A DNA stretch of 64,000 nucleotides, taken from the NCBI GenBank assembly GCA_964643575.1, contig CAZXTD010000002.1, positions 1-64,000 of the forward strand. Direction: 5' to 3'. The translations under genes were made by a program, and so were the position numbers. Below the pieces are notes generated by a model that had not been told where the DNA came from, did not search any database, and worked only from the letters and a program-made list of their open reading frames with translations. This document shows, in pieces, positions 26,650 through 36,753 of the stretch. Each line of letters starts with the position of its first letter. The stretch's first letter is position 1. This stretch comes from Glaciecola sp964643575. GTDB lineage: Bacteria > Pseudomonadota > Gammaproteobacteria > Enterobacterales > Alteromonadaceae.

Positions 26650-28362
26650 ATGAATATTGCAGTTTTGGGAATACTTGCACTGTTGCCGATTATTACATCA
26701 GGCATTTTACTATTGGGCTTGCAGTGGCCTGCTAAACGCGCAATGCCGGTGGTACTAATAATTACCGCCGCTCTGGCTTTGTTTGTATGGGATATGTCGA
26801 CCACCAGAGTGCTCGCGTCCATGCTGCAGGGCACCGTCATCACCGTATCGGTGCTTTGGATTGTATTTGGTGCGATATTCTTGCTCAATACCTTGCAACA
26901 CACGGGAGCTATTCAAACCATTCGCCGTGGCTTTACTAATGTGTCGCCCGACAGACGCGTACAGGCCATTATTATTGCTTGGTGCTTTGGTACCTTTATA
27001 GAAGGCGCATCGGGTTTTGGCACGCCCGCAGCAATTGCTGCACCTTTATTAGTTGCTATTGGTTTTCCGGCTTTAGCCGCAGTATTGATGGGTATGCTTA
27101 TTCAAAGCACTCCGGTGTCATTTGGCGCAGTTGGCACACCGATTATTATTGGTGTGAACAACGGTCTAGACACAACAGCGATTGGTGCGCAGTTGGCGTC
27201 ACAAGACTGGACTTGGGACATGTACTTACAGTTGATTACTACTCAGGTCGCGATAATACATGGGGTCATAGGTACCTTGATGCCGGTGATTATGGCAATG
27301 ATGCTCACTCGGTTTTTTGGCACCAATAAATCATGGAAAGAAGGCTTAGCGATATTGCCCTTTGCCATATTTGCAGGGCTATCATTTACGATTCCTTATG
27401 CGCTTACCGGGATTTTTCTGGGGCCAGAGTTCCCGTCTTTACTTGGCGGATTAGTGAGCATGTCAATCGTAGTATTTGCTGCAAAACGCGGATTTTTAAT
27501 GCCAAAAACAAAATGGGACTTTCCAGAAAAGTCTAGCTGGTTGCCAGGTTGGATGGGTTCTTTAGAAATTAAGCAAGATGATGTTAATGCACCCACTACC
27601 GTTTCTGCATTTGTTGCTTGGGTGCCCTATTTGTTGGTAGCCGCATTGCTGGTGTGTTCGCGCGTATTTCCAGAGATAAAGTCTTTGCTATCTTCGGTTT
27701 CATTGTCATTTTCAAATATTTTAGGCGAAGCAGGCGTGTCTGCCGCATTTAGCCCCTTGTACTTGCCCGGCGGCTTACTGGTAATTGCGGCAGTTGCAGC
27801 GCTATTTTTGCAAGCTAAGTCGGGTAATAAAGCCACGGTGTTTAAAGCTGCCTTTATGGATTCGAGTAAAACTATTATTGGTGCTGGCTTTGTATTAATC
27901 TTTACCATTCCAATGGTGAGATTATTTATCAACTCAGGCGTTAATTTGTCTGACGTACCTAGCATGCCAATGGCCGGTGCAGCGATGTTTGCTGATGTCT
28001 TTGGTGCAGCATTTCCTTTAGTTAGCCCTACTATTGGCGCACTAGGTGCTTTTATTGCGGGTTCTAATACGGTATCTAACATGATGTTCAGCCAGTTTCA
28101 GTTTGAAGCTGCCATGGCATTAAGTCTGTCACCTGCGCTAATTGTAGCGACCCAAGCGGTGGGTGCTGCTGCAGGCAATATGATTGCGATTCACAATGTG
28201 GTGGCGGCATCTGCTACGGTTGGTTTGTTAGGTCAAGAGGGCGCAACCTTGCGTAAAACCGCATTACCAACACTTTACTACGTTATTTTTGCCGGCATTA
28301 TCGCTTTATTAGCAGGTTATGGGTTTGGCTTAGCCGACCCTCTAATTGCTGTTGCCGGGTAA
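26650..28362 (+). CDS. lldP: L-lactate permease family transporter
   Basis: 570 residues with 12-14 hydrophobic helices and the family's conserved stretches GTFIEGASGFGTPAAIAAPLL, SFGAVGTP and the later FPLVSPTIGALGAFIAGSNTVSNMMF-type region, close to the E. coli LldP/GlcA size (551-560). It imports lactate, and in relatives glycolate, by proton symport in the inner membrane. GGGAGAGACAC before the ATG gives the ribosome-binding site. It is followed 102 bp later by dld on the same strand, so import and oxidation of lactate are coupled. Confidence 0.92.
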   Translation: MNIAVLGILALLPIITSGILLLGLQWPAKRAMPVVLIITAALALFVWDMSTTRVLASMLQGTVITVSVLWIVFGAIFLLNTLQHTGAIQTIRRGFTNVSPDRRVQAIIIAWCFGTFIEGASGFGTPAAIAAPLLVAIGFPALAAVLMGMLIQSTPVSFGAVGTPIIIGVNNGLDTTAIGAQLASQDWTWDMYLQLITTQVAIIHGVIGTLMPVIMAMMLTRFFGTNKSWKEGLAILPFAIFAGLSFTIPYALTGIFLGPEFPSLLGGLVSMSIVVFAAKRGFLMPKTKWDFPEKSSWLPGWMGSLEIKQDDVNAPTTVSAFVAWVPYLLVAALLVCSRVFPEIKSLLSSVSLSFSNILGEAGVSAAFSPLYLPGGLLVIAAVAALFLQAKSGNKATVFKAAFMDSSKTIIGAGFVLIFTIPMVRLFINSGVNLSDVPSMPMAGAAMFADVFGAAFPLVSPTIGALGAFIAGSNTVSNMMFSQFQFEAAMALSLSPALIVATQAVGAAAGNMIAIHNVVAASATVGLLGQEGATLRKTALPTLYYVIFAGIIALLAGYGFGLADPLIAVAG

Positions 28363-28464
28363 GCTTAATAACATTTACCGCCTTATTTTATAGATAAAGC
28401 AATTAACACTTAATGGTGTGTAACTAGCATCACTAAGTGTTTACATTAAATAAAGAGTACAGAT

Positions 28465-30168
28465 ATGAGTCAAGACGCATTAATTGCAGAATTTGCCAAC
28501 CATATTGGCAAACATAACGTTGCCGTTGGCGCAAAAAAAACCGAATATTATCGCACTGGCTGGCGCTCGGGCGGCGGTTCTGCTTTAGCGGTTTTGTTCC
28601 CTCAATCTTTATTTGAATTTTGGCAAGTGCTTCAAACGTGTGTAGCACATGAATGCATCATGATAATGCAGGCAGCGAACACAGGTTTGACCGAAGGCTC
28701 CACGCCTAGCGGCGATGAATACGACCGCGACGTTGTCGTCATCAATACGCTTGCCATGGACAGTCTATTTGTATTGGGCGAGGGCGAGCAAGTGGTAAGC
28801 TTGCCAGGTGCTACATTACACACCCTAGAAAAAACCTTGAAACCGCTAAACCGCGCCCCTCATTCTGTGATTGGTTCATCGTGTTTAGGTGCATCTATTG
28901 TGGGTGGTGTGGCGAATAACTCTGGCGGCGCTTTGGTTAAGCGCGGCCCTGCCTATACTGAGCTGTCGGTTTATGCATGGGTTAATGAACAAGGTGAGCT
29001 TGAGCTTATCAATCACCTAGGCATAGATTTAGGGGAAAGCCCTGAAGAAATATTGACTAATCTGCAAAATGGAAAGTTCATTCATAGCGAGGCAATTACT
29101 CAGGCAAAAGCTTCAGCCTCAGACTACCCCGAACTATTACGAGATGTTGACGCAGATACACCGAGTCGTTTTAATGCAGATCCTACACGTTTGTTTGAAG
29201 CCAGCGGCTGCGCAGGCAAACTAGCTGTATTTGCGGTGAGACTAGACACTTTTGAAGTGCCTAAGCAAGAGCAGGCTTTCTATATTGGTACCAACGACCC
29301 ACAGGTATTAACCCAGCTACGCAGAGAAATGCTGAGCCGATTTAAGAATTTGCCCGAAGTGGGCGAATACATGCATCGTGATATTTTTAAGATTGCTGAA
29401 AAATACGGTAAAGATACGTTTTTAAGCGTTAAGCATTTAGGTACCGACGCGATGCCCAAATTGTTTTCAATTAAAGGAAGGGTTGATGCCGTTTTGAATA
29501 AAGTGGGTTTTTTGCCTAAGTATTTATCAGACAGAATAATGCAGCTGATGGCGGCCTGTTTTCCGAAACATTTGCCACAGCGCCTTATGCAGTATCATGA
29601 CAAATACGAACATCATCTGATATTGAAAATGAGTGACGAGGGCATTGCCGAAGCGCAAGTATTCTTAAAGCAATTTTTTGCCGATGATGCCAATAGCGGC
29701 GACTATTTTGAGTGCGATACTAACGAAGCCACAAGTGCATTTCTACACCGTTTTGCAGCAGCGGGCGCAGCGGTTAGATATCAGACCCTTTACAGTAAAA
29801 AGGTGGGCGATATTTTAGCTTTGGATATTGCGCTTAAACGCAACGAACTCAATTGGGTCGAAAAATTACCCGCACATATTCAAGAGCAGATTGATGTCTC
29901 GCTTTATTATGGTCACTTTTTTTGCCATGTTTTTCATCAAGACTATGTACTTAAAAAAGGCGCTGATGCCTATGCAGTAAAAGCAGCTATGCTTAAAGTG
30001 CTTGATGAACGTGGTGCAAAATACCCTGCTGAACACAACGTAGGGCACTTGTATAAAGCAGAAGCACCTTTGCAACAGTTTTATCAGCAGCTAGACCCAA
30101 CCAACAGCTTTAATCCGGGCGTGGGCAAGATGTCTAAACACAAACGTAACTGCGCTTGCTGTTTATAA
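28465..30168 (+). CDS. dld: Quinone-dependent D-lactate dehydrogenase
   Basis: 567 residues, almost the same as E. coli Dld (571). The FAD-binding PCMH-type domain spans ~30-200 (MIMQAANTGLTEGSTPSG, SSCLGASIVGGVANNSGGALV). The membrane-associated C-terminal domain carries YYGHFFCHVFHQDYVLKKG, AEHNVGHLYKA and DPTNSFNPGVGKMSK. It oxidises D-lactate to pyruvate at the inner face of the membrane and reduces quinone. It forms the lactate module with lldP and the LysR gene. A cysteine-rich tail (CACCL) is unremarkable. Confidence 0.93.
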   Translation: MSQDALIAEFANHIGKHNVAVGAKKTEYYRTGWRSGGGSALAVLFPQSLFEFWQVLQTCVAHECIMIMQAANTGLTEGSTPSGDEYDRDVVVINTLAMDSLFVLGEGEQVVSLPGATLHTLEKTLKPLNRAPHSVIGSSCLGASIVGGVANNSGGALVKRGPAYTELSVYAWVNEQGELELINHLGIDLGESPEEILTNLQNGKFIHSEAITQAKASASDYPELLRDVDADTPSRFNADPTRLFEASGCAGKLAVFAVRLDTFEVPKQEQAFYIGTNDPQVLTQLRREMLSRFKNLPEVGEYMHRDIFKIAEKYGKDTFLSVKHLGTDAMPKLFSIKGRVDAVLNKVGFLPKYLSDRIMQLMAACFPKHLPQRLMQYHDKYEHHLILKMSDEGIAEAQVFLKQFFADDANSGDYFECDTNEATSAFLHRFAAAGAAVRYQTLYSKKVGDILALDIALKRNELNWVEKLPAHIQEQIDVSLYYGHFFCHVFHQDYVLKKGADAYAVKAAMLKVLDERGAKYPAEHNVGHLYKAEAPLQQFYQQLDPTNSFNPGVGKMSKHKRNCACCL

Positions 30169-30515
30169 TAAGGTATTTTAAGTGGCTCAACTATTCAGGG
30201 CTGCTCAGTGCTGCTTAGGCAAAGAAATTAGCTTGAGTAACTACAGTAATAATCTGTAACAAAGTTCAGTTTCAAATTCACACTTTATCAATCACACTTT
30301 GCTACGATATATATGTGTACTAAACATTTGCGAGTACATTGCAAAAGTTTAATGCACATAGGTGATATACGAGTAATCTTTTGTGAAATACCTCTCGTAT
30401 TCACCGATAATTCTCAACGCTTAAACCCTATAATAATAAGTGGATGGGCCGAATAACGGCCATGCGCACGGACCGCTAAGCGTTTTCAAAATATTAAAGG
30501 ATAATAGAGGTTATT
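30169..30515. other. Intergenic region with promoter-like sequence
   Basis: About 350 bp. A TATAAT hexamer near 30430 reads towards the next gene without a clear -35. AGAGG lies before the start at 30516. No repeat, RNA gene or other structure was recognised. Confidence 0.35.
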
Positions 30516-31430
30516 ATGCGAATAGCAAAGTTAACAAGTACACTTTCATTGGGTTTAGTATTGGCGCTAGGTGCCATGGGCCATACGTATGCGGCAAGTG
30601 AGAGTAAAGAAAAAGTGTGTGTGGATGATAGCTGTTTAGCTGAAATGCGCAACTTAGTTCAGCTTGCGCGCAACGGTAGCGGCAGAGCAGCAGGAATTGT
30701 TGCAATGGCTTATGCATCGGGTGATGGCCTAGAGTTAAATCTTGATAGAGCAGAGCGCTTTATTAAAATGGGTGCTCGTAGTCGCGACCCAGTGGCTACC
30801 TATTTATACGCAGACTGGTTACGCACAGGCTTTGTTGTTGAGCAAGACCTTGAAGAGTCAGCTAAATGGCTAGAGCGCTCGGTTGAAGCAGACTATGCGC
30901 CAGCTAAGTTTGAAAAAGCGAAGTTATTATTTGCAAGTGACGACCCGCAACAAATAGAGCGTGCAGTAACTTTGCTTGAAGAAGCCGCAGACACAAGGCT
31001 GCTGAGCGCGATGTTTCTGCTTGCTCGTTTGCAGCAAACTGGAACTGCAACTGAGAAAAACCTAGAAAACGCTGGTTTGTTATTTAAAGAGCTGACTAAA
31101 TCGCGTTATCCACAAGCGCGTGGGCACCTTGAAGAAGTCGTCAATGAACTTGCTGGAAATCAACAAGGTGCAGATAAAGATGAGCTTATCGCTAACTTGA
31201 ATGACGTAGGCGATGTTGAAGTTATTAAAGTGCGCGGCCAAAGCATCGACGTTGGTTTGATTTTGGATGGACTAGTATCGCGCCTAAACGAGTCAGGTAA
31301 CTTTGACAGCCGAGCTGTTGGAAGTCGACTTAATGGCGTGAATTGCCAACAAACCGGCTCTAACTGTGGCTCAGCGGATCCTAAAGGAAGTGGCGCAAGC
31401 AATATCTCTGAGTTGCTAGGCGGCAGATAA
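30516..31430 (+). CDS. Exported Sel1-repeat (TPR-like) protein
   Basis: 304 residues with a signal peptide (ends GHTYAA) and several Sel1-like helical repeats (~45-215), recognisable by A-x-A-M-A-Y-A-S-G-D-G and A-x-Y-L-Y-A-D-W patterns. Such solenoids bind proteins in the periplasm. The C-terminal ~80 residues are Gly/Ser-rich, contain two cysteines (CQQTGSNC) and the phrase VEVIKVRGQSIDVG, which resembles TonB-box-like leader sequence. Function unknown. AGAGG lies upstream of the ATG and it is monocistronic. Confidence 0.7.
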   Translation: MRIAKLTSTLSLGLVLALGAMGHTYAASESKEKVCVDDSCLAEMRNLVQLARNGSGRAAGIVAMAYASGDGLELNLDRAERFIKMGARSRDPVATYLYADWLRTGFVVEQDLEESAKWLERSVEADYAPAKFEKAKLLFASDDPQQIERAVTLLEEAADTRLLSAMFLLARLQQTGTATEKNLENAGLLFKELTKSRYPQARGHLEEVVNELAGNQQGADKDELIANLNDVGDVEVIKVRGQSIDVGLILDGLVSRLNESGNFDSRAVGSRLNGVNCQQTGSNCGSADPKGSGASNISELLGGR

Positions 31431-31461
31431 GGTTTATTAGTACAATATAAAAAATCTGCAT

Positions 31462-31513
31462 AGAGCGGTATCCAAGAAGGTGATTTAGATAATTAATCTT
31501 CGGATACCGCTCT
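31462..31513. terminator. Long inverted repeat between convergent genes
   Basis: Perfect 12-base arms AGAGCGGTATCC (31462-31473) and GGATACCGCTCT (31502-31513) enclose a 28-base AT-rich interior that also has a short GAAG/CTTC pair. TTCTT follows. It lies between two convergent genes and could terminate either. Confidence 0.6.
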
Positions 31514-31559
31514 TTCTTGAATCAAGATAATTACTCTTTGTTAGCCACAACACTCTGTT

Positions 31560-32336
31560 CTAATAACCAACAATCTTATACAAGATGACGCTTGAAATAC
31601 CCCCTGCAGCTATCATCAATATAAATAAATTTATATAGCTAATACATACAAGGCTAAAACTTTTCAGTTTTGTTTTACTTGCAAAGAGTTGCATGAATAC
31701 CCAAAAGTTAAACACTATTGTTATTAACGAAGGAATGGATAACAGCGGCTCCCATGTTTCTTTTGTCGCAAAAGGCGCCACACAAACAACAAATATGGTA
31801 TAGAACAACATTTGCTGGCCAGTGATATAAAAGTTGATCGCTAAATGCTCAATATAATTGTATTGCCACTTGAGGAATGCCAAATAAGTTGCAAGAGCCG
31901 AAAGGGGTAAAAATAACAAAAGCCCATAAACAAAGTTTTTGGATAAAAACTTAAATGCATCAATTGTTGAAGCGATTTCGCCATCGTTACTTAAGCCTTG
32001 TGTCAAACCATCTATAAATCGCATGCTGAACAAAGCAGAGTCACTAAAAAGACGCGTTAACAAGAATGCCGTAGTGGCAACAATTAAAAAAGCGATTGGC
32101 TTAAAGTGATTTTGTCGTTTACCTGCTAAAAACTCACGTATACTGTGCCCTGGGCGTACTGCTAACTCTTTGGCTGTGTAAAAAAAGCCCTTATTAATTT
32201 GAAAAATACTCTCTTGTATTTCGTCTAGCAAATAAGCGAAACCAAGGCGGTCGACACTGCTGGCTTGCCCACAGTTGCCGCAGTGTTTATCAACAATAGG
32301 ACGTTCACAATTTTTGCAATGCATTGGTGCTTCCAT
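31560..32336 (-). CDS. DUF3667 domain membrane protein with N-terminal zinc ribbon
   Basis: 258 residues. Two Cys pairs at the N-terminus (CKNC and CGNC within the first 25 residues) form a small zinc ribbon. Then follow DUF3667-type motifs (GFFYTAKELAVRPGHSIREFLAGKRQNHFKPIAF pattern) and about five hydrophobic helices. Members are inner-membrane proteins of unknown role. Two ATGs, at 32336 and 32324, are possible; the second has GGAAG at a better distance. Confidence 0.8.
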   Translation of the reverse strand: MEAPMHCKNCERPIVDKHCGNCGQASSVDRLGFAYLLDEIQESIFQINKGFFYTAKELAVRPGHSIREFLAGKRQNHFKPIAFLIVATTAFLLTRLFSDSALFSMRFIDGLTQGLSNDGEIASTIDAFKFLSKNFVYGLLLFLPLSALATYLAFLKWQYNYIEHLAINFYITGQQMLFYTIFVVCVAPFATKETWEPLLSIPSLITIVFNFWVFMQLFASKTKLKSFSLVCISYINLFILMIAAGGISSVILYKIVGY

Positions 32337-32450
32337 TCATAAATATCTTTATCAAAATCGCAAACTAGATTATCGCATATTTTTATAGCTTGTCATTGAC
32401 GATTACTAGTGCTCATGGTTAGATTTTGTAAAGCTAGACCTTAAAAGTGT

Positions 32451-35213
32451 CTAATTATCAGCCATTTTTGCTTGAGCGTTTAACCGCTGAAATAACCAGC
32501 CTATTCCCACTAAACTTAGTCCTAAGCCAATAAATGAAACAGCGCGATACAGTCCATCTAAATTGGCCATATCGACTAAAAATGCTTTGAGCACAACCAG
32601 CGCAAGCACAACAAAACCTATTTTATATACAATGCTAGCGCCTTTATTGTGGCCAACCACAATTGTTGCAACACTAATTACTAGCCAAACCAAAGAGTAA
32701 ACATACAACTCTTGCTGCTCTATTGGTGCAGCGTCAAATGAGAGCATAGGATGGTACGCGCCGCGTATTAGACCATTTATATACATCACAGCAAAAACAG
32801 CAATGCCAAGCCATGCTGGCTTGGTAAAACGGTTGCTAATTAGTGAGAAACGCAAGCCCGCAAAAAGCACAATAGCTGGCACTGCCCACATCAAAAATAA
32901 CCAGTTGACCAACAAGTGCTGCCCAGTTTCTTGATAGGCGATAAAGGGGTTATTGATAAAGCTGATATTCACTTGAAACAAAGCCGCACCCGCGCCCAGT
33001 AACATAGCATACGCTGTGTAGGCTTTGGTTTTGAGGCTCATGCTGCCAAGATTGTCTAGCGTTAAACTTTTACCTGCATGGCTAAGGCGGGCTCGCCATA
33101 AATAAAGCCCGCTCAATAACAGCCAGTTCATACTTAGCATTATATATTCATAGTAGCTAAGGTCGCCAAGCACGGGGTAGCGCCCCGACATTAAATAGCT
33201 GGTTTCGGTGGTGACAAAGAGGGCGAGCACATGCAACATTGCACCTTTGCACCAGGTTTTTAGGGTATCGTTTTGATGATAAGTATTGGCTAAGTATAAA
33301 ACAGCTATCACAAGCGGATAAATGACTAACGACCAGTGCAGCCCAAATAATTGCTCATCGGCATAGGCGTCTAACCAAGGTGCTAGGCTGAGGCGTAAAA
33401 TAACCGCCGTGATCGCAATTTTGTAAATCCAGCTTGGTAAGACCAAATTGTATTGCCGACTCAAAAAGCTCATTAGCGCAACTTGTATCACAACAGCCAA
33501 CGACAAAACGCTTGGCGACAACAGCATGGTGAGGGTTAAAGTAAGCGCGCCATTTGCCAAAAGCAAAAAGGTCATTTTATGCATCAAAACGTCAGTTCTT
33601 ATTGCCAAAAAGGCAAATATTGCAGCCGTAGCCATGAGTTCGATTGACCATAACGGATATAAAAACGTGGCGTGTTCGTCTGGCGACAAGGCATAGGCCA
33701 TGCCCATTAAGCCAAGTGGTGCTAACACTAACAACACCAAGAAGCTGGGTCGAAGAGGGAATGTTTTGATAAGAAACATGCAGTATGCAATAGCGGCTAA
33801 GCTGCATACTTGTATGAGTAAGTAGCCGTGAGTAAATGGAAATAGGTTGTCGCTAGCTAAGTAATCGCTTGGCATAACAAAGTAAGTCACCACAACTAAA
33901 ACGAGTGCTAAATAGGGCCATGTATCAAATGCGCTGTGCCTAAGTGGCATTGCCAGTAAAATTGCACAAATGATAAACAGCATCACTAAAAAGTCGGTCT
34001 GATATGCAAAGCCAGCAAATACAAAAGCAATAGCGATGACGGGTAAGAAAATGCCAAGTTGCTCTTTTCTGGGCACTAACAAAGTACGCAAAGGCAAAGC
34101 AGAGAAATGCGTTTGCGATAGTCGCCAACCGAGTACCGGTACTACGATATATAAATATATTGATAACACAGAAAACACAAATATGACCCAAACATGGTTA
34201 GCCTCGGCAACCGCAATACTAATAAACAACCAAGCCATATTGCCCGCAAGCGCGAGCCACCATAACCATGTTTCTTTTACCTGAGAATGCGTCCAAACTG
34301 CACAAGACGATACAAAAGCAACGTAGCTGAGTAAGGCAAACACGTTGTTTGAGCCGGTCGATACAAGCACAGGAATAGTATAAGCTCCAATAACGCCGAT
34401 AAGCGCTAAAATAGGCCCGTACCTCAACGAGAGGACAGTACCCACCAATGCAATAATGGCTAACAAAGCAAACGCAAATAGCGGGCTTAAAAAGGAGTAG
34501 AAATCAAAGGCTACGTAGGTCATCGCAAAACAGGTAATGATGCCGCCGCTCGCTAGAGCTGCACTAATTACAGGTGTGTTAATTTGAAAACGTTTAGGGT
34601 GTTGGAAGAGATATTCTGCTGCTACCACGAGCGAGACCCCAAAAGCGGCGCCCAACACTATGCGTAGTGCCGGCGGAAACAACCCTGCTTCGATACTGTA
34701 TTTCGCTAAAAACACACCGCCAAAGGCAAGCACAATACCGCCAAGCCAGAGTAGGCCATTGCCCATCATGAACTTTTCTAAATCGAAACTTTTGATCAAA
34801 GCTTTTTGTTTAGGCGTGATATCGGGAGTTGAAGAATTTGTAGGCGATTCTTCTTCAAAGTCGGCGTCTACTTCCCGGCTTTCTACTATCTGTTTATTAT
34901 CCTCAGTAGGAGCCGTTGTCGCGATTGTGCTGTTTGCTTGAAAAGACTGCTTGAGTTGCTCGCTTTGTTGACTAGCCTCGCGCGATTCAACCGAGCTTGC
35001 CTTATCTGAACCCGCTTCTTTTGAGGCTTTCGACAAGGATTCTAAGTGCTTAAACAAGCTTGTTAATTGCTGCTTTTGCAACTCTACAATTTTGTTTAGC
35101 CGGCGTGTTTCTTCTCGTAAACTGCTTATGCTACTTAAGTTTACGAATGACACGACAGTTCCTATGATGATTGCGAGTCCGATTAGAATGGCAACTAAGA
35201 TGAGTCCTTCCAC
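32451..35213 (-). CDS. DUF2339 large polytopic membrane protein
   Basis: 920 residues. One N-terminal helix (1-25) is followed by a coiled-coil-like and acidic cytoplasmic segment (~28-135). About 25 hydrophobic helices then fill the rest, beginning with the GNGLLWLGGIVLAFGGVFLAKYSIE-type region that marks DUF2339. Length and pattern are normal for the family. It sits in the inner membrane. Function is unknown; it has been suggested for envelope or cell-wall-related roles only by context elsewhere. GGAG precedes the start. Monocistronic. Confidence 0.85.
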   Translation of the reverse strand: MEGLILVAILIGLAIIIGTVVSFVNLSSISSLREETRRLNKIVELQKQQLTSLFKHLESLSKASKEAGSDKASSVESREASQQSEQLKQSFQANSTIATTAPTEDNKQIVESREVDADFEEESPTNSSTPDITPKQKALIKSFDLEKFMMGNGLLWLGGIVLAFGGVFLAKYSIEAGLFPPALRIVLGAAFGVSLVVAAEYLFQHPKRFQINTPVISAALASGGIITCFAMTYVAFDFYSFLSPLFAFALLAIIALVGTVLSLRYGPILALIGVIGAYTIPVLVSTGSNNVFALLSYVAFVSSCAVWTHSQVKETWLWWLALAGNMAWLFISIAVAEANHVWVIFVFSVLSIYLYIVVPVLGWRLSQTHFSALPLRTLLVPRKEQLGIFLPVIAIAFVFAGFAYQTDFLVMLFIICAILLAMPLRHSAFDTWPYLALVLVVVTYFVMPSDYLASDNLFPFTHGYLLIQVCSLAAIAYCMFLIKTFPLRPSFLVLLVLAPLGLMGMAYALSPDEHATFLYPLWSIELMATAAIFAFLAIRTDVLMHKMTFLLLANGALTLTLTMLLSPSVLSLAVVIQVALMSFLSRQYNLVLPSWIYKIAITAVILRLSLAPWLDAYADEQLFGLHWSLVIYPLVIAVLYLANTYHQNDTLKTWCKGAMLHVLALFVTTETSYLMSGRYPVLGDLSYYEYIMLSMNWLLLSGLYLWRARLSHAGKSLTLDNLGSMSLKTKAYTAYAMLLGAGAALFQVNISFINNPFIAYQETGQHLLVNWLFLMWAVPAIVLFAGLRFSLISNRFTKPAWLGIAVFAVMYINGLIRGAYHPMLSFDAAPIEQQELYVYSLVWLVISVATIVVGHNKGASIVYKIGFVVLALVVLKAFLVDMANLDGLYRAVSFIGLGLSLVGIGWLFQRLNAQAKMADN

Positions 35214-35358
35214 TGATTCTCCTTGATATTTAAGTCAATACAACCAAACTAAACAAAGGTAGCTCACTTAGCAAGTGTGAATGTTGAGAGAAGCTTGCGA
35301 GTAGACCGCAAGTAGATTATGAGTAGACTGAAAGACCGTTGAGTGCGATATAACCGTC

Positions 35359-36714
35359 TCAATGGTTTTGTAAGGGTAACCAGCACTGTGCGACGCAACC
35401 TTGTTTATCTCGTCTTGGCAATAAGACGAGCGTCCCGCCGTGTGCTTCGGCAATTTGACGGCAAAGGAAAAGGCCAATCCCATTGCCGTTCTCTTTGGTG
35501 CTAAAAAACGGTACAAAAAGATTATCACTCATCGGTAGCCCTTGACCCGCATCGATAATATTAATCATTACGCCTTGCTCGAATACTGCCCATTTAATAC
35601 TAACTGTTATATTTACCGAAGATGCTTCAACGGCATTCTTAAGTAAATTAATTAGCATTTGTTCAAGCTGGTCGGGATCAACTTCGAGCTGGCAGTCGGT
35701 GTTGTCTGAATAGTCAAACGATCCCGCCAATAGATTGCAAACACGAGATACTATATCTACAAGGTTGCATTGTTTTTTATTAGGGCTGGGCAGTTTGCCA
35801 ACTTTTGCGTATGACTCAGCAAACCGCGATAAGCTCTGGCTTCTTTCATTAATAACACTAACGGCTTTTTCATAATATGTGAGCCATTTATCATCTTTGT
35901 CTTCATGAAGTCGTTTTGATAGGGTGTCGCTCACCGAAATGATCGACGCCAGTGAATTATTGAGCTCGTGACCTAATACCCTTAGCAAACGCTGCCAAGC
36001 AAGCCGCTCTTCCTCTCTTAAGGCCTTCGACAAGTCGTTGATTAGAATGAGGGTATAGCGCTGACTATTTTGGATAAAATAGTTTTTCCTTAACTCCCAA
36101 CGGCCCCCTTTATTAGGAAACCAATGTGTAAAAATATTGCCTGACGAATGCTCAAATACTTCAGCCAACATCAACTGATGTGTATTTAAACCCAGTAATT
36201 GCTCTTTTTTCCTATCAAATAATTGCTCTGCAGCATGGTTGATATTGCTCAGAACATCGTGTCGGTCAAACACGAATACAGGTATATCAAATTCAGCGAG
36301 GAGTTTGTCTAAGATAATGCCTGACTCTACCGCCGTAATTTGTGTCTCACTCAAACCTTTAGCTAGCGCATCGATTTCTTGAAGGACTTGCGTCCACGCT
36401 TCATTGCCATGGGGCATGGTCAAGCGTGTTGCGTATTCTTTCATGCGCAAACTTTCAATCACATTAGCCAAACTAAAAAAGTGTGACTCAAGAATTTGTT
36501 TGATATGAAAAACACAAAACAAACATAGCAGAGCAAACAAGGGAAGAATGGTCAGCATGCTGAGTAAAGAAAAGTCTGCATACCAAACGACTAAACCAAG
36601 AACAGTGATAAATAGGCAAGATAAGCCCACTACCCAACGAAACACTAGGCTCTCCGGTGCTTTGGCGCTTATGCCTGTAGTCGTCTTACTCGTCGTTTTT
36701 TCGGGCTTGTCCAT
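35359..36714 (-). CDS. Membrane sensor histidine kinase (NtrY-like), partner of the NtrC-type regulator
   Basis: 451 residues: two hydrophobic helices (~25-70), a PAS-type domain (~140-235), a dimerisation domain with the H box VLGHELNNSLASI (His249), and an HATPase domain with N box (LLKNAVEAS), GQGLPMSDN and GNGIGLFLCRQIAEAHGG. It lies 39 bp downstream of the NtrC-type gene and is the last gene of the efflux operon. It should phosphorylate the neighbouring regulator in response to an envelope signal. Confidence 0.9.
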   Translation of the reverse strand: MDKPEKTTSKTTTGISAKAPESLVFRWVVGLSCLFITVLGLVVWYADFSLLSMLTILPLFALLCLFCVFHIKQILESHFFSLANVIESLRMKEYATRLTMPHGNEAWTQVLQEIDALAKGLSETQITAVESGIILDKLLAEFDIPVFVFDRHDVLSNINHAAEQLFDRKKEQLLGLNTHQLMLAEVFEHSSGNIFTHWFPNKGGRWELRKNYFIQNSQRYTLILINDLSKALREEERLAWQRLLRVLGHELNNSLASIISVSDTLSKRLHEDKDDKWLTYYEKAVSVINERSQSLSRFAESYAKVGKLPSPNKKQCNLVDIVSRVCNLLAGSFDYSDNTDCQLEVDPDQLEQMLINLLKNAVEASSVNITVSIKWAVFEQGVMINIIDAGQGLPMSDNLFVPFFSTKENGNGIGLFLCRQIAEAHGGTLVLLPRRDKQGCVAQCWLPLQNH

Positions 36715-36753
36715 AAAAATAGCTGTTGGTACTCAGATGTGCCTAGTTAATGC

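Noticed and set aside
26589..28082. Minus-strand frames opposite the lactate permease gene
   Set aside because: Antisense shadows of hydrophobic codons; the permease frame is complete and conserved.
33448..34941. Plus-strand frames opposite the DUF2339 gene
   Set aside because: They are complements of transmembrane codons, have no ribosome-binding sites and no family resemblance.
35268..35528. Minus-strand 86-codon frame at the 3' end of the histidine kinase
   Set aside because: Out of frame with the kinase, no family similarity and no start signal.
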